Origin: Candidatus Methanoperedens sp.
Lineage (GTDB): Archaea; Halobacteriota; Methanosarcinia; Methanosarcinales; Methanoperedenaceae
Reading direction: 5' to 3'
Assembly (NCBI GenBank): GCA_030650845.1
Contig: JAUSDC010000085.1
Span: 1-42,623, forward strand
DNA: 42,623 nucleotides
Part shown: piece by piece, positions 18,550 to 28,142 of the stretch
Numbering within the stretch: the first letter of the stretch is position 1
Layout of the letters: each line of letters opens with the position of its first letter
Translations under genes and position numbers: made by a program
The notes under the pieces: model-generated
Told to the model about the DNA's origin: nothing
Seen by the model: only the letters and a program-made list of their open reading frames with translations
Database searches by the model: none

Positions 18550-18948
18550 CTATACAATGATCGAAGCTGCAGAAGCTATTTTGGAATATCTCTCAGCCGC
18601 TTCCCTGGCTACAGGTCCTTTTATTTCTGTTCCTTTTGGAACGCCTTCTTCATCCACGATAACGCAGGCATTATCTTCGAACTGGACCCTGAGACCATCA
18701 GGTCTTCTGAATTCCTTTTTCTGGCGTATCACAACTGCCCTGAACATCTGTTTTCTCATTTCAGGGGTTCCTTTCTTGACACTTACTATAAATGTATCAC
18801 CAATGCCGCCCCGTGGAAGTCTGTTCTTAACTCCGCGATATTTCAATACCGAAATAACTTCAACGATTCGCGCTCCTGTATTATCTGCGACTTCCATTCT
18901 TGTTGCATTGTTAATGGATCTTGGGATCTTTGCTTTCATTCCTCTCAT
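18550..18948 (-). CDS. rpl14: Large-subunit ribosomal protein uL14
   Basis: 132 residues. The signature [21 protein letters not shown] and the segment [18 protein letters not shown] are diagnostic. It forms part of the subunit interface. It overlaps uS17 by 4 nt (ATGA); an internal ATG three codons in is an alternative start. Confidence 0.96.
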   Translation of the reverse strand: MRGMKAKIPRSINNATRMEVADNTGARIVEVISVLKYRGVKNRLPRGGIGDTFIVSVKKGTPEMRKQMFRAVVIRQKKEFRRPDGLRVQFEDNACVIVDEEGVPKGTEIKGPVAREAAERYSKIASAASIIV

Positions 18949-19268
18949 TTTGCCACCTCAATCACAACATATGATTTTGTCTTGGAAAGTGGTCTGCATT
19001 CTGCGATCGTTACATTATCGCCCGCTTTTGCGTTTATGCATGGGGGATTATGAGCATGGACCTTTGTCTTTCTTTTTTCGTATCTTTCGTACTTGACATT
19101 CTTTTTAACAAATGCTCTCTGCACGACTACTGTACTGTTCATTTTATCACTGACCACGACTCCGCGAAGTACCTGACCTCTTACAGGCAGCACTCCATGG
19201 AACGGACAATTCGGATCTGTGCAATCTTTTGTTGGCGGTTGAACATCCAGCCCGATATCACTTTTCAT
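18945..19268 (-). CDS. rps17: Small-subunit ribosomal protein uS17
   Basis: 107 residues, an OB-fold protein. The archaeal N-terminal piece [20 protein letters not shown] is present, followed by [16 protein letters not shown]. The two Cys in the first segment are common in archaeal uS17. It starts 14 nt after the RNase P subunit gene. Confidence 0.95.
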   Translation of the reverse strand: MKSDIGLDVQPPTKDCTDPNCPFHGVLPVRGQVLRGVVVSDKMNSTVVVQRAFVKKNVKYERYEKRKTKVHAHNPPCINAKAGDNVTIAECRPLSKTKSYVVIEVAK

Positions 19269-19282
19269 TATTAATACCTCTT

Positions 19283-19606
19283 TTATTTCCTGAATTTCTT
19301 TCTAAATTTTGTCTGAATTCTATTTTCGGGTTGCGAGAGCAATAATCTTCCATCAACTTTTATGTTTGACGGTAAGTAACGTTTACCATCATTCGTTTGA
19401 TGTGGAGATGAGATCGTAAATATAAATGATGAACCGGATTTAGGGATCATTTTCTCCAGGTCATCAGTTTCTACTTTAAACATGTTTTTTGTTTCATCGA
19501 TTATTCGTCCCTCTATTCCATTGAGGGAATTGTTCTTGCTGTCCACTACTGTGATATCAAGACCGATTAGTTCATGGTGAATGACATTGTGTGGTACAAG
19601 TTTCAT
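19283..19606 (-). CDS. rnp1: RNase P protein component 1 (Rpp29/Pop4)
   Basis: 107 residues. It has the Rpp29 opening [19 protein letters not shown], the Sm-like barrel segment [18 protein letters not shown] and the [18 protein letters not shown] end. It is the archaeal protein that activates RNase P RNA for tRNA 5' processing. Its place between uL29 and uS17 is normal for archaea. It overlaps the uL29 stop by 1 nt. Confidence 0.93.
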   Translation of the reverse strand: MKLVPHNVIHHELIGLDITVVDSKNNSLNGIEGRIIDETKNMFKVETDDLEKMIPKSGSSFIFTISSPHQTNDGKRYLPSNIKVDGRLLLSQPENRIQTKFRKKFRK

Positions 19607-19806
19607 TATTTTTTAAGCTCCTTTTGTATTGTTTTTATCCTTGCTATCGTCCTTCTGATCTCTCTTATCCTGCCTGGATTTTCGGGAGCGCCTCCTGCCG
19701 AAGCAATGGCGCGTTCCCTTATAAGTTCCATTTTGAGCTTGTCCAGTTCTTCTGTCTGCTCAGTAGCGTTCATTTTCCGGATATCCTCGCCTCGAAGTAT
19801 TGCCAT
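19606..19806 (-). CDS. rpl29: Large-subunit ribosomal protein uL29
   Basis: 66 residues forming a two-helix coiled coil. The start [24 protein letters not shown] and the end [19 protein letters not shown] are diagnostic. It sits at the tunnel exit next to uL23. It overlaps uS3 upstream and rnp1 downstream by 1 nt each. Confidence 0.94.
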   Translation of the reverse strand: MAILRGEDIRKMNATEQTEELDKLKMELIRERAIASAGGAPENPGRIREIRRTIARIKTIQKELKK

Positions 19807-20666
19807 CAGTTTTCCTCCATCTTATGCATTCGGGAAGCTGGATGCCAGTAATCATATCCATCATGCTTGTGTTCCTTGACATCGCTGTGCATACGCTCTT
19901 CAATGTTGCCTGCATGGAAATCTGACTGCTCTTTCTGCGATTCGACAACTTCCTGCGCTGCCACGACTGGCCTGGGTTCCTGTACTGCCTGAGTTTCTGG
20001 TTTTACAGCAGCAGGCGCTTTCACAAGTTCCTCAATGCCCTTTTGTTTTTGTTCCTGAGCCTGGGGTTCTGTTCCCTGTACTGTCTTGAACCTGCCTGGA
20101 AGTGTGACCGAGGGCGGGACTATCCGCACGCGGCATCCGATTATACCAAGTTTTTTGATGGCGATGGCAAATCCCTTGTCGACAAGTTCCATTGCAGGAT
20201 TTCCTGCATGGAGCATATTGCCTGCAACGAATTTCTCAGTTCTTTTTCTTGGACCAGTGAGTTTCCCTGCGATATCGATCTCGCATCCATGGGCTCCTGA
20301 TTCCATTATTCTCCTGAGCATATTATGACCTGCTTTCCTGAAGTAAAGTCCTCGTTCGATAGCGCCTGCAAGCCGAGATGCCATCATTTGTGCATTAAGT
20401 TCAGGGATCCTGACTTCCTGTACATCTATCTGGGGATTATCTATATGGAAAACAGCTTCCAGGTCATGGGTAAGCTTGTGTATGGTCTTTCCGCCTTTTC
20501 CAATGATCATGCCGGGTTTTTCAGCATATATCGTGACCTGGGTTCCCATAGGGGTCCGGTTGATATTCATTCCGCCGTATCCGGCTCGCTCCAGCTGCTT
20601 ACCGAAATATTCAGCTATCTGGGCTCTGTCAAGACCGCTTTTTACGAATTTGCGTTCAACTCCCAT
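19806..20666 (-). CDS. rps3: Small-subunit ribosomal protein uS3 with a long C-terminal tail
   Basis: 286 residues. The KH domain contains the GxxG loop [12 protein letters not shown]; the C-domain carries [19 protein letters not shown]. From about residue 205 a low-complexity Gln/Glu/Ala/Pro-rich tail of about 80 residues follows, ending in a His-rich stretch. Such tails vary among methanogens and relatives and are probably disordered. The start overlaps the uL22 stop by 1 nt. Confidence 0.94.
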   Translation of the reverse strand: MGVERKFVKSGLDRAQIAEYFGKQLERAGYGGMNINRTPMGTQVTIYAEKPGMIIGKGGKTIHKLTHDLEAVFHIDNPQIDVQEVRIPELNAQMMASRLAGAIERGLYFRKAGHNMLRRIMESGAHGCEIDIAGKLTGPRKRTEKFVAGNMLHAGNPAMELVDKGFAIAIKKLGIIGCRVRIVPPSVTLPGRFKTVQGTEPQAQEQKQKGIEELVKAPAAVKPETQAVQEPRPVVAAQEVVESQKEQSDFHAGNIEERMHSDVKEHKHDGYDYWHPASRMHKMEEN

Positions 20667-21112
20667 TATTGTGCCTCCAGTATCATTTCAACGCTGACGG
20701 TTTCATGGTTCTTGGGCGTTGCCCTGCCCTGGGCTTTTGCCATTGATCCTCTAAAGGTATGCCCTTTTTTGGTATTAACGAGCACTATCCTCAGGTTGTC
20801 AGAATCAAAACCTTTATATCTTGCATTGCTTTGCGCGTTCTGTAATACTTTGAGGAATTCCTTGGCTGCTTTTTGCGGATATCTGCCTGTGCACATCCCT
20901 CTCTTGTGAGGGACGTCCTTGACATATCTCTTATAGGGAACTGCCTGTTTCAGCAAAACTACATTTTCCAGAAAACCTCTGGCAACATTGACCTTCATTC
21001 CTTTTATTGCGGTTGAGATCTCATGCGCATGCTTTCTTGAAATATGAAGTTCCTTACCTATCGATTTTGAGGTTTTTTCAGGGTTGGCTTCGATTGAATA
21101 GTTTAATTTCAT
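20666..21112 (-). CDS. rpl22: Large-subunit ribosomal protein uL22
   Basis: 148 residues, the archaeal length. The start [20 protein letters not shown] is typical, as are the tunnel-lining segment [20 protein letters not shown] and the C-terminal [18 protein letters not shown]-like end. It lies 4 nt downstream of uS19. Confidence 0.95.
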   Translation of the reverse strand: MKLNYSIEANPEKTSKSIGKELHISRKHAHEISTAIKGMKVNVARGFLENVVLLKQAVPYKRYVKDVPHKRGMCTGRYPQKAAKEFLKVLQNAQSNARYKGFDSDNLRIVLVNTKKGHTFRGSMAKAQGRATPKNHETVSVEMILEAQ

Positions 21113-21116
21113 GTAA

Positions 21117-21530
21117 TCACTTCAATGGAATGAACTTGCTTGATCTTGTAGCCCCTATACCTGCTGCACCGTGTGAAACTTTCCTGCGCGTAAGGACGAA
21201 CTCTCCAAAATAATGTCCGACCATTTCGGGCATTATCTCAATAGGAGTGAATTCCTTGCCGCTATGTATGGCGATCTTCATGCCGATCATCTCGGGAAGA
21301 ACGATCATATCACGCAGATGCGTTCTGATATTCGGGTCTTTTATTTTGACTTTATGCATTAACTTCTTGTGCTCTTCTGAAAATCCGCGCTGTATCGTCC
21401 TTCGCTGTCTCGATGGTACAAGCAGTGCGAACTCTTCCAGGCTTAACTTCTGCAGATCATCCAGGGATTTTCCGCGGTATGTATATTCGCCTTTCCTTTT
21501 TGGTAATTTTGATGATATCTTCTTTGCCAT
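21117..21530 (-). CDS. rps19: Small-subunit ribosomal protein uS19
   Basis: 137 residues. It carries the archaeal N-terminal [14 protein letters not shown]-like segment and the conserved core [28 protein letters not shown] and the [15 protein letters not shown] end. It is part of the small-subunit head. It lies 7 nt downstream of uL2. Confidence 0.96.
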   Translation of the reverse strand: MAKKISSKLPKRKGEYTYRGKSLDDLQKLSLEEFALLVPSRQRRTIQRGFSEEHKKLMHKVKIKDPNIRTHLRDMIVLPEMIGMKIAIHSGKEFTPIEIMPEMVGHYFGEFVLTRRKVSHGAAGIGATRSSKFIPLK

Positions 21531-21537
21531 GAATTAC

Positions 21538-22248
21538 TCACTTCCTTCCTGTACGCTTTGCTGCGATAGACCCGACCTTTCTTCCAGGGGGTGTGCCACG
21601 AGCACATGTTTTTGGCCTGCCGCAATGCTGCTGACCGCCGCCACCGAATGGATGGTCAACCACGTTCATTGCCACGCCTCTTGATGTAGGCCATTTGGTG
21701 GCTCGTACCTTCATCCTGTGGAATTTCTTACCTGCTTTACAGAACGGTTTTTCTGTTCTTCCCCCACCTGCCACAACGCCAATTACGGCTCTGCACCTCG
21801 GGTTGAGCTGTTTCATCTTGCCGCTGGGTAACTGTACTATAGTTTTCCCCACATCATGCGCTATGAGCATTCCGTACATGCCTGAAGCCCTCGCGAATTT
21901 GCCGCCATCTCCAGGTTGTGATTCTATGTTGCATACAGGTACTCCTTCAGGTATCTCAGATAACGTCAGAGTGTTTCCAGGCTCGACCGGCACTGATATC
22001 CCGCACTGGATGATCTGATCTGTATTAACTCCTTCAGGCACCAGCATCAACCGCTCTTCTCCATTGCTGAATGATATCCTGGCAATAGGGGCTGACCGTG
22101 CTGTATCGTGTATGATCTCAAGGATCTTTCCAGTAACTATACCTTCGCTGATCTTAAGATGCTCAAGGTTCGCTTTGAATTTATGAGAAGGCGCCTTGTA
22201 TGTCGGAGAACCTTTTCCCCTGCTTTGAGCTCTAATTCTATGTCCCAT
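21538..22248 (-). CDS. rpl2: Large-subunit ribosomal protein uL2
   Basis: 236 residues. The peptidyl-transferase-proximal protein has the conserved C-terminal segment VAMNVVDHPFGGGGQQH (functionally important His included) and the N-terminal MGHRIRAQSRGKGSPTYKAP. It begins 8 nt after uL23 with AGGTGAT upstream. Confidence 0.97.
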   Translation of the reverse strand: MGHRIRAQSRGKGSPTYKAPSHKFKANLEHLKISEGIVTGKILEIIHDTARSAPIARISFSNGEERLMLVPEGVNTDQIIQCGISVPVEPGNTLTLSEIPEGVPVCNIESQPGDGGKFARASGMYGMLIAHDVGKTIVQLPSGKMKQLNPRCRAVIGVVAGGGRTEKPFCKAGKKFHRMKVRATKWPTSRGVAMNVVDHPFGGGGQQHCGRPKTCARGTPPGRKVGSIAAKRTGRK

Positions 22249-22256
22249 ATTATCAC

Positions 22257-22502
22257 CTAAAACAATCCTAATCTGGAGGCTAATTCAGTTGCAGTGTTCG
22301 GATCTTCGAATACCACAATGGCTTTTTTCTTTCCTTTTGTGGTCATCATCGTGTTAACCCTGTGCACTTTTACTTTGAAGAGAGCCTCGATCTCTTTTTT
22401 CACTTTGGTCTTGGTATCATCTACACCAACGATGAACTGGAGCAGATTTTTCTGCTCTGCCAGCATCGTGGCTTTTTCTGTAACATGCGGATGTATTATC
22501 AT
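22257..22502 (-). CDS. rpl23: Large-subunit ribosomal protein uL23
   Basis: 81 residues, the short archaeal form. It begins [19 protein letters not shown] and includes the loop [16 protein letters not shown]. It is the docking site for signal recognition particle and chaperones at the tunnel exit. It overlaps uL4 by 4 nt (ATGA). Confidence 0.95.
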   Translation of the reverse strand: MIIHPHVTEKATMLAEQKNLLQFIVGVDDTKTKVKKEIEALFKVKVHRVNTMMTTKGKKKAIVVFEDPNTATELASRLGLF

Positions 22503-23251
22503 TTATTTGCCTCCTCAAGTTTTGCTATTGCAGCCTCGGTGTAGATGGTCAGGCGTCCCGGAGATGTTCCAGGAGCCAGCAGTTCAGCATTGAGCTGGTC
22601 GTAGGTTACGACATCCACGCCTGAAAGATTGCGGGCTGCTCTGAAAAGTCCCTTATCCTCATCAGTGACGATCAGAATGCTCTTTGAGCGCTTGTATTTT
22701 CTGCCTCTACGCTTGCCTTTGCCTGCCCTTATCGTCTTGATTTTTGCTCTTTCGATGTCATCCCATACCTGAACTGCTTCCATGAAAGATCTGATATCTT
22801 TTGTTTTTGTTATCGAAGAAAGTTCATCAACTATTATTAATGGTAAGTTTGCCTGGAACTTGTGTCCCCGTTTTTTTACGAGTTGGGCATTTCCGGTAGC
22901 TGCGATCGCCGATCTAATAGCTTTTGCACGCTCTTTATCGTTGATCTTTTCAGTTCTGTCTTTCTCGGGTTTTGGCGGATGGGCTTCCCTGCCTTTAACG
23001 GCCTGGGGTATCCTTGCTGCTTTGCTGCCATTTCGCAGTCTTGCAACTCTTGATACGCCTCTTCCAGGACCCCAGCCTTCTGCAGAAGTTCTCAAACCTG
23101 CATACATATGTGGTCCGTATGGCTGCTGGCGGTTAGCCTGGGAAGCAAGTACTGCCCTCTTGATAAGGTCGGGACGAAGCGGCTCATCAAAAAGCCCGGA
23201 ATTTATCTTTTTTGCGGATTTTCCTGATAGATCGATAATATTTATTTCCAT
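22499..23251 (-). CDS. rpl4: Large-subunit ribosomal protein uL4
   Basis: 250 residues. The extended tunnel loop contains [20 protein letters not shown] and [20 protein letters not shown], both diagnostic of archaeal uL4. I take ATG 23251 ([10 protein letters not shown]), since GGGGTGA lies 5 nt before it. An in-frame GTG at 23260 overlaps the uL3 stop codon and is the alternative. Confidence 0.95.
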   Translation of the reverse strand: MEINIIDLSGKSAKKINSGLFDEPLRPDLIKRAVLASQANRQQPYGPHMYAGLRTSAEGWGPGRGVSRVARLRNGSKAARIPQAVKGREAHPPKPEKDRTEKINDKERAKAIRSAIAATGNAQLVKKRGHKFQANLPLIIVDELSSITKTKDIRSFMEAVQVWDDIERAKIKTIRAGKGKRRGRKYKRSKSILIVTDEDKGLFRAARNLSGVDVVTYDQLNAELLAPGTSPGRLTIYTEAAIAKLEEANK

Positions 23252-23256
23252 TGGAT

Positions 23257-24264
23257 TCACCCCTGCTTGGATTCAAGGCTCACTTGAGTGAGTTCTGGAA
23301 CCGGTAGTGTCTTTCTCAGTCTGATCGCGGGTCTCATTCGCACCAATCTCTTTGCAGGGCCTGGCACGCTTCCCTTGATAATTATATAATCATTCCTTAC
23401 AATGCCGTAGTTCAGGATGCCGCCTTCGGGTGTGACGTTCTTTCCGTCTTTTCCTATCTGCATGATCCTCTTGTTGAACTCGGTTCTCTGATGGTATCCG
23501 GTTTGACCGAGCTGCGGGACTCTCCAGCTTACGTGTGATGGATGCCACGCACCTAACGTGCCTATTTCTCGAACACTGCCTGCTCTTGAATGTTTGGATT
23601 TCTGTAGTTGTATCCCCCAGCGCTTTACAGGACCCTGAGTGCCTTTGCCTGTTGTTATCGCCTGGACATCTATTATATCTCCATTATTGAAGACATCACT
23701 GATGTTTATGGATTTTCCAAGAAGTGTCTTTGCATATTCGAACCGTGCTGTTAATTCTGTGCCGCCGATGTTATTTTCCATGATCTCAGGTTTTTTCTTT
23801 GATATGCCTGTTACCTTTTCTGGAAGAGTGTACATGACAACTCTGAGGTCTTTTGCTGTCCCGTCTTTGATGAGCTGATCGATCTTTGCAAGTGCTGCTG
23901 GAAGGTCGTGTTTCTTAGGAACTGTCATGGCACGGTTGAGCTCTTTATCCAGTTCTGTTGTCCAGGCTTCAGCTATGGCATTTGCTCCATACGTTGTATT
24001 TTTATAAACCCGTATGGCAGCTACCTTCATAGGAGGTGCCTCAAGGATCGTTACCGGAATAGAGATCTCCATGCCTAAAGTCAGGCTGTTTGGAACATCA
24101 TCAGTCATTATTACATGCGTCATACCAGCTTTGTAACCTGCAAAACCCATGAGCTTCGCCTCTTTTTTCATCGGCCATGCTCTCACACGTGGGATTTCGC
24201 TTCGTGCTCTTATGCGCGGGCTGTACGCGATCGAACCGCGCCTTGGTCTGTGTGGATGCGACAT
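23257..24264 (-). CDS. rpl3: Large-subunit ribosomal protein uL3, first gene of the operon
   Basis: 335 residues, the archaeal length. It has the N-terminal [17 protein letters not shown], the conserved [13 protein letters not shown] segment and the peptidyl-transferase-facing loop [30 protein letters not shown] precedes the ATG. As the first gene it is preceded by a leader of roughly 190 nt (see the palindrome and TATA entries). Confidence 0.97.
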   Translation of the reverse strand: MSHPHRPRRGSIAYSPRIRARSEIPRVRAWPMKKEAKLMGFAGYKAGMTHVIMTDDVPNSLTLGMEISIPVTILEAPPMKVAAIRVYKNTTYGANAIAEAWTTELDKELNRAMTVPKKHDLPAALAKIDQLIKDGTAKDLRVVMYTLPEKVTGISKKKPEIMENNIGGTELTARFEYAKTLLGKSINISDVFNNGDIIDVQAITTGKGTQGPVKRWGIQLQKSKHSRAGSVREIGTLGAWHPSHVSWRVPQLGQTGYHQRTEFNKRIMQIGKDGKNVTPEGGILNYGIVRNDYIIIKGSVPGPAKRLVRMRPAIRLRKTLPVPELTQVSLESKQG

Positions 24265-24433
24265 TTAATTTCTCCTTTATATCACTAATACGAGAGCTTT
24301 TTTACAAGTTGCAGACACATTGCCTGCATTTTTAGTTCTTCACAAATAGAGTTTGACTTACATGCTTTTCCGGGCATACGATTCCGCATTGGCCCTGCAC
24401 TTCATCAAATCCAACTTTGATCGACTTCAACTT

Positions 24434-24448
24434 GCGTTATATTAACGC
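24434..24448. promoter_or_regulatory. Perfect palindrome in the ribosomal-operon leader
   Basis: GCGTTA-TAT-TAACGC is a perfect inverted repeat with 6-nt arms and a 3-nt centre. It lies between the TATA box (about 24480-24490) and uL3, some 10-30 nt downstream of the expected transcription start. It could be an operator or an RNA hairpin; which one is not shown by sequence. Confidence 0.4.
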
Positions 24449-24475
24449 TTCGTACTTTTTTGCTCTTAATGAGGA

Positions 24476-24491
24476 TGAAGTATATAAATGC
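24476..24491 (-). promoter_or_regulatory. TATA box of the ribosomal protein operon
   Basis: On the minus strand the sequence reads TGCATTTATATACTTC, a near-ideal archaeal box A. Transcription would begin about 25 nt downstream (near 24455), giving a leader of about 190 nt ahead of uL3. No coding frame of note lies in this leader. Confidence 0.6.
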
Positions 24492-24529
24492 ATTGTGAGA
24501 AATGATAATGTTCTGCATTTTCGAAAAAA

Positions 24530-24603
24530 TGGGCCCGCGGAGATTCGAACTCCGGATCTCCGCCATGTCAAGGCGACGTCATAACCAGCTAGACCACGAG
24601 CCC
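24530..24603 (-). tRNA. tRNA-Val (GAC)
   Basis: The minus strand folds into a 74-nt cloverleaf. The acceptor GGGCTCG pairs with CGGGCCC; the anticodon stem TCGCC/GGCGG (one wobble-like end) encloses the loop TTGACAT with anticodon GAC; the T arm is CGGAG-TTCGAAT-CTCCG. Discriminator A; CCA is not encoded. A run of T follows the 3' end on this strand (the A-run at 24524-24529), acting as terminator. A CTTTAATAAC box A lies about 30 nt upstream. Confidence 0.96.
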
Positions 24604-24697
24604 GGTTCTTTCCTAAAGTGGATTATTGTTATTAAAGGTATCGATTGATGCGGCTGTGGGACAATATTGAACTGTGCCTAACTTTATACGAAAAGTA

Positions 24698-24708
24698 ATT
24701 TAAATAGG
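24698..24708 (+). promoter_or_regulatory. TATA box of argF
   Basis: ATTTAAATAGG lies about 40 nt before the TTG start of argF, giving a short leader that contains GGAG at 24732-24735. Confidence 0.45.
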
Positions 24709-24745
24709 TATCTACATCAGAAGGGTAAAATGGAGTATCCTGATT

Positions 24746-25657
24746 TTGCCATCGCATCTATTATCTATCACTGATCTATCATATGAAGATATAATTAGCT
24801 TGCTTGATACTGCATCTGACCTGAAAGGTAAAAGAACGAGAGGGAAAGCCTCCAGTTCTTTGAAGAATAAAACTCTTGCAATGCTTTTTGAAAAATCTTC
24901 GACCCGAACCAGGCTGTCGTTCGAAGTTGCAATGACAGACCTTGGAGGTCATTCGATATACCTGAACTATAAGGATACGCAGATCGGGCGCGGGGAATCC
25001 ATGGCTGACACTGCCCGCGTCATGTCGCGCTATGTCCATGCCATCATGGGACGTGTCTACAAACATGAAACACTTACTGAACTGGCAAAATATGCAACCG
25101 TGCCAATCATCAATGGACTCTCAGACCTTGAGCATCCCTGCCAGCTCCTTGCAGACCTTCTTACGATACGAGAGTACAAAGGTAAATTCAAAGGGCTTAA
25201 TTTTTCGTGGATAGGGGACGGCAATAATGTGTGCAATTCAGCTATTCTTGCATGCGCGCTCACTGGTATGAAAATAACTGTCGCCTGCCCTGAAGGGTAT
25301 GAGCCTAATTATGATGTCGTTTTGAAAGCAAAAGAACTTGGCGCCGTGGTAAATGTCATTCACGACCCCATGAAGGCTGCCAAAAATGCTGATATTCTTT
25401 CTACCGACGTCTGGGTATCCATGGGCGACGAGGAGGAGTACGACCAGAGGCTTCGGGACTTCAAACCTTACCAGATCAACAGTAAGCTTTTAGAACAGGC
25501 CAAACATGATGTGATGGTGCTCCACTGTCTTCCCGCCCACAGGGGCGAGGAGATCAGCGCAGACGTTGTCGATGGTCCGAACTCTGCAGTGTTCGACCAG
25601 GCTGAGAACAGGCTGCATGTCCAGAAAGCACTGCTTCTGAAATTGCTGGCAACATAA
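24746..25657 (+). CDS. argF: Ornithine carbamoyltransferase
   Basis: 303 residues, the normal length. The enzyme joins carbamoyl phosphate and ornithine to citrulline in arginine synthesis. The carbamoyl-phosphate site STRTR lies at residues 52-56, the EHPCQ motif at about 129-133, and the ornithine-side [10 protein letters not shown] at about 258-268. The start is a TTG giving [11 protein letters not shown], which aligns with the usual family N-terminus. The ATG at 24730 is out of frame and there is no in-frame ATG upstream. GGAG lies 10 nt before the TTG. No other arg genes are adjacent. Confidence 0.95.
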   Translation: MPSHLLSITDLSYEDIISLLDTASDLKGKRTRGKASSSLKNKTLAMLFEKSSTRTRLSFEVAMTDLGGHSIYLNYKDTQIGRGESMADTARVMSRYVHAIMGRVYKHETLTELAKYATVPIINGLSDLEHPCQLLADLLTIREYKGKFKGLNFSWIGDGNNVCNSAILACALTGMKITVACPEGYEPNYDVVLKAKELGAVVNVIHDPMKAAKNADILSTDVWVSMGDEEEYDQRLRDFKPYQINSKLLEQAKHDVMVLHCLPAHRGEEISADVVDGPNSAVFDQAENRLHVQKALLLKLLAT

Positions 25658-25722
25658 CATAAGATTTATACCATTAAGGCGTGAAAAGACAAAAAATAAC
25701 TGATCGTTAATTAAACCAATGT

Positions 25723-25807
25723 GCGAGGGTCGCCCAGTCCGGTCAAAGGCGTTAGCTTCAGGGGCTAATCCCGAAGGGGTTCGTGGGTTCAAATCCCATC
25801 CCTCGCA
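25723..25807 (+). tRNA. tRNA-Leu (CAG), likely integration site
   Basis: An 85-nt class II cloverleaf. The acceptor GCGAGGG pairs with CCCTCGC; the anticodon stem TTAGC/GCTAA encloses TTCAGGG with anticodon CAG; there is a long variable arm, and the T arm is GTGGG-TTCAAAT-CCCAT (one mismatch). Discriminator A; no encoded CCA. A TTTATA box lies about 55 nt upstream. The integrase gene begins 90 nt downstream, so the 3' end of this tRNA is the probable attachment site. Confidence 0.95.
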
Positions 25808-25897
25808 TAAAACTACAAGTTCAATTCGTCTGTTTTTAGGAATACTTTCACCCTGCTCTCTTAAGGCTTAAGCAATAGAACGGAGAGTGAAGTAAGA

Positions 25898-27061
25898 ATG
25901 TTATACAACCATGAAAAAAATCTCAAATCAACTGAAGAGAGAATAAGAAACTCAAGTATCAACGAAGCAAACAAACAGCATATTTTTGAGTTTGAAAACT
26001 ATTGTTTTTCCGACGGTCTGAAGATAGCCAGAGTATTGAAGCATCTAACCGAATTAAAAGTGCTTGCTGAAATGGTAGGACAAGATTTCAAGAGCATGCC
26101 CAAGCAGGATATGATGACGCTTGTAGGCCGTATTGAGCGCATGGACAGGGAAGAAAGGACTAAACAGGACTACAAGAGCCTGATCAGAAAATTCTTCAGA
26201 TGGCTTGGCAGGGAAGATATTGTGGACTGGATAAAAATACCAATGAGAAAAGACTCAAGAAAGCTTCCTGAAGATATGCTCAGCCAGGAAGAGATCGAGA
26301 AAATGATCAATGCCTGCGAACATCCCAGGGACAGGGCAATGGTAGCCTGTCTTTATGAAAGCGGCACCAGGATAAGCGAACTTGGAGATATGAAGATCAA
26401 GCATGTGAAGTTTGATCAGTATGGAGCCGTTCTCATAGTGGACGGCAAGACAGGCATGCGAAGAGTAAGAATAATTTTTTCATCACCTTACTTGGCTACC
26501 TGGCTTGAAAATCATCCCTTCCGGGATAATCCAGAGGCTTTTGTCTGGGTCGGGATAGGTACGGTTGGCAGGAATGTGCCATTGCAATACGGTGCTATCA
26601 GGATGCATCTTAAAAGAATAGCTTTGAAGGCTGGAATAAAGAAAAGAATCCATCCTCATCTATTCAGGCACAGCAGGAGCACTCATTTAGCAAAACATCT
26701 AACTGAGGCACAAATGAAGCAGTATCTTGGATGGGTACAGGGCAGCGATATGGCAGCCATTTATGTCCACCTCTCAGGCAGAGACGTTGATGATGCACTT
26801 CTAAAGATGCACGGGATAGTCACCGATGAAAAAAAAGATGTTCAAATGAGTCCTAAGAAATGCACCCGATGCAGTGTAATGAATTCTCCCACAACGAAGT
26901 TCTGCTCCAAGTGCGGTCTTGCCCTTGACATCAAGGCAGCCTTAGAGATTGAAGAGAAGAGTTCAGAGGTTACAATGGATTTCATGCAGGTTGCACAGAG
27001 CGATCCAAAGATAGTGGATTTCATGAAGATGCTTTTGGAATCGGTATCAACCAAAGCATAA
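25898..27061 (+). CDS. Tyrosine recombinase (integrase) with a C-terminal zinc ribbon
   Basis: 387 residues. The N-terminal core-binding domain (about 10-110) is followed by the catalytic domain with Arg158 (YESGTRISEL), a Lys in VDGKTG (184), the HxxR box at His254/Arg257 (HPHLFRHSR) and the nucleophile Tyr289 (AAIYVHLSG). After about residue 315 there is a CxxC...CxxC zinc ribbon (Cys322, 325, 336, 339), an addition seen in some archaeal integrases. Its position right after tRNA-Leu marks it as the recombinase of an integrated element. All catalytic residues are present, so it may be active. GGAGAG precedes the ATG. Confidence 0.92.
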   Translation: MLYNHEKNLKSTEERIRNSSINEANKQHIFEFENYCFSDGLKIARVLKHLTELKVLAEMVGQDFKSMPKQDMMTLVGRIERMDREERTKQDYKSLIRKFFRWLGREDIVDWIKIPMRKDSRKLPEDMLSQEEIEKMINACEHPRDRAMVACLYESGTRISELGDMKIKHVKFDQYGAVLIVDGKTGMRRVRIIFSSPYLATWLENHPFRDNPEAFVWVGIGTVGRNVPLQYGAIRMHLKRIALKAGIKKRIHPHLFRHSRSTHLAKHLTEAQMKQYLGWVQGSDMAAIYVHLSGRDVDDALLKMHGIVTDEKKDVQMSPKKCTRCSVMNSPTTKFCSKCGLALDIKAALEIEEKSSEVTMDFMQVAQSDPKIVDFMKMLLESVSTKA

Positions 27062-27140
27062 TCCACTTTTCCTTTTTTCATTCCTTTGGAATATTTTTAC
27101 ATTTCTGCATTATTTTTCATATATTCATATGCTGAGTTAA

Positions 27141-27160
27141 CTATATAGTGCACTATGTAG
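27141..27160. promoter_or_regulatory. 20-nt palindromic operator candidate
   Basis: CTATATAGTGCACTATGTAG is a near-perfect palindrome (one mismatched pair) with the perfect core ATAGTGCACTAT. It lies 70-90 nt before the AbrB-like gene and next to a TATA-like AATTATTTAACC. It is a plausible binding site for one of the element's own regulators. Confidence 0.45.
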
Positions 27161-27230
27161 AAAAATTATTTAACCTTTTAAGTTAGTAGTTGATTACATC
27201 ATACACAACAGCAAAGCGAGATGAAAAAGT

Positions 27231-27446
27231 ATGCAGCAAATGAGTATTCAAAAAAATCTGAAAACAAATTCGACATATATACACATTCCACACTGGATCA
27301 CCAACGAATTGGGACTGATAAAAGGCGAAAAGGTCTGGATGAAACTTGAAAGCAAGAGGATAATCATCCAGAGAGAAAAACCAGAAATAAGTTCTGAGCA
27401 AGGGGATAGAAGCATGAAATTGTCTGAGAATACACCGGACGCTTAG
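27231..27446 (+). CDS. AbrB/SpoVT-like small DNA-binding protein
   Basis: 71 residues. The segment TYIHIPHWITNELGLIKGEK, followed by VWMKLESKRIIIQ, matches the swapped-hairpin AbrB fold (pattern: beta, IPxxhxxxLGLxxGD, beta, hhhxxxxIhI). It is probably a transcription regulator of the integrated element or an antitoxin-like module. MSIQKN, four codons in, is an alternative start. The next gene begins 16 nt downstream. Confidence 0.65.
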   Translation: MQQMSIQKNLKTNSTYIHIPHWITNELGLIKGEKVWMKLESKRIIIQREKPEISSEQGDRSMKLSENTPDA

Positions 27447-27462
27447 AAAGAAGGGGACTAAA

Positions 27463-27759
27463 ATGACAAAACAATTCACTGAGCGGACGCTTTCGAATAT
27501 CTCTCCTGCACCGTGTTTCAACATTAAGTTTGCTGAACATCCTGAAGATCAGATACTGCACATCGTTCAGCAAAAAGAACAGGTGTTCTGGAACGACCTG
27601 CCTAAAAACTTGAAACGAACGTGTAGATGGACGATAAATCTCGAGAAGCAGGGATTGATCAAACGGGTGAAAGTAAAAGGAATAAATGGCGCCAGAAGAC
27701 TGCTGCTTATAACTGCAATTCCTGATGTCCTTCCAGGGAGGAGTGAATGTACCAGATAA
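27463..27759 (+). CDS. Winged-helix-like protein
   Basis: 98 residues. The central part (DQILHIVQQKEQVFWNDLPK, LKRTCRWTINLEKQGLIKRV, GARRLLLIT) follows the helix-helix-helix-wing pattern of winged-helix regulators, with EKQGLIKRV as the typical end of the recognition helix and start of the wing. It overlaps the next gene by 13 nt. Probably a regulator of the element; the exact family is not recognised. Confidence 0.6.
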   Translation: MTKQFTERTLSNISPAPCFNIKFAEHPEDQILHIVQQKEQVFWNDLPKNLKRTCRWTINLEKQGLIKRVKVKGINGARRLLLITAIPDVLPGRSECTR

Positions 27760-28142
27760 CCGAACTTCCGGCATGGGATTCTAAAGATGAGCCCAAGCTT
27801 CTGTCCACCAAATGCACTTCTGTGCGGTTATTCGAAGAGAAGGAGCGGCTGAGGATAACCTCCAATTATCCAACTGGGAATAATATCAGTATTTACCTAT
27901 CGAAGAGCGCTTTCAATGAATTCTTCGAGAAGCTGCCAATGAAGTTCAGGTCATCGTCAATAGAAGGGCTTGTTCCAACCAAACGGAAACTGCTCATTGC
28001 ATTTTTGACCGCTGATAAACGATACGGCTGCTGCGTAATGAGGCGCGGAGGATATACATACGTCTTGAAGCCAGGTCATCCACAGCATGCCAGATGTGTC
28101 TCAACAAAGGTTTCTGGAGCCGATGGATGCTATATCCAGTGA
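27747..28142 (+). CDS. Unknown protein of the integrated element
   Basis: 131 residues, mixed alpha/beta, with no motif I recognise. It carries a Cys pair (YGCCVMRRGG) and more Cys near the C-terminus (ARCVST, GCYIQ). The preceding AGGGAGGAG is a strong ribosome binding site. Its stop TGA overlaps the ATG of the next small frame (TGATG). Confidence 0.6.
   Translation: MYQITELPAWDSKDEPKLLSTKCTSVRLFEEKERLRITSNYPTGNNISIYLSKSAFNEFFEKLPMKFRSSSIEGLVPTKRKLLIAFLTADKRYGCCVMRRGGYTYVLKPGHPQHARCVSTKVSGADGCYIQ

Noticed and set aside
24730-24745. A frameshift at the start of argF, since the nearest ATG is out of frame.
   Set aside because: The TTG start gives the correct family N-terminus and length, and GGAG is suitably placed.
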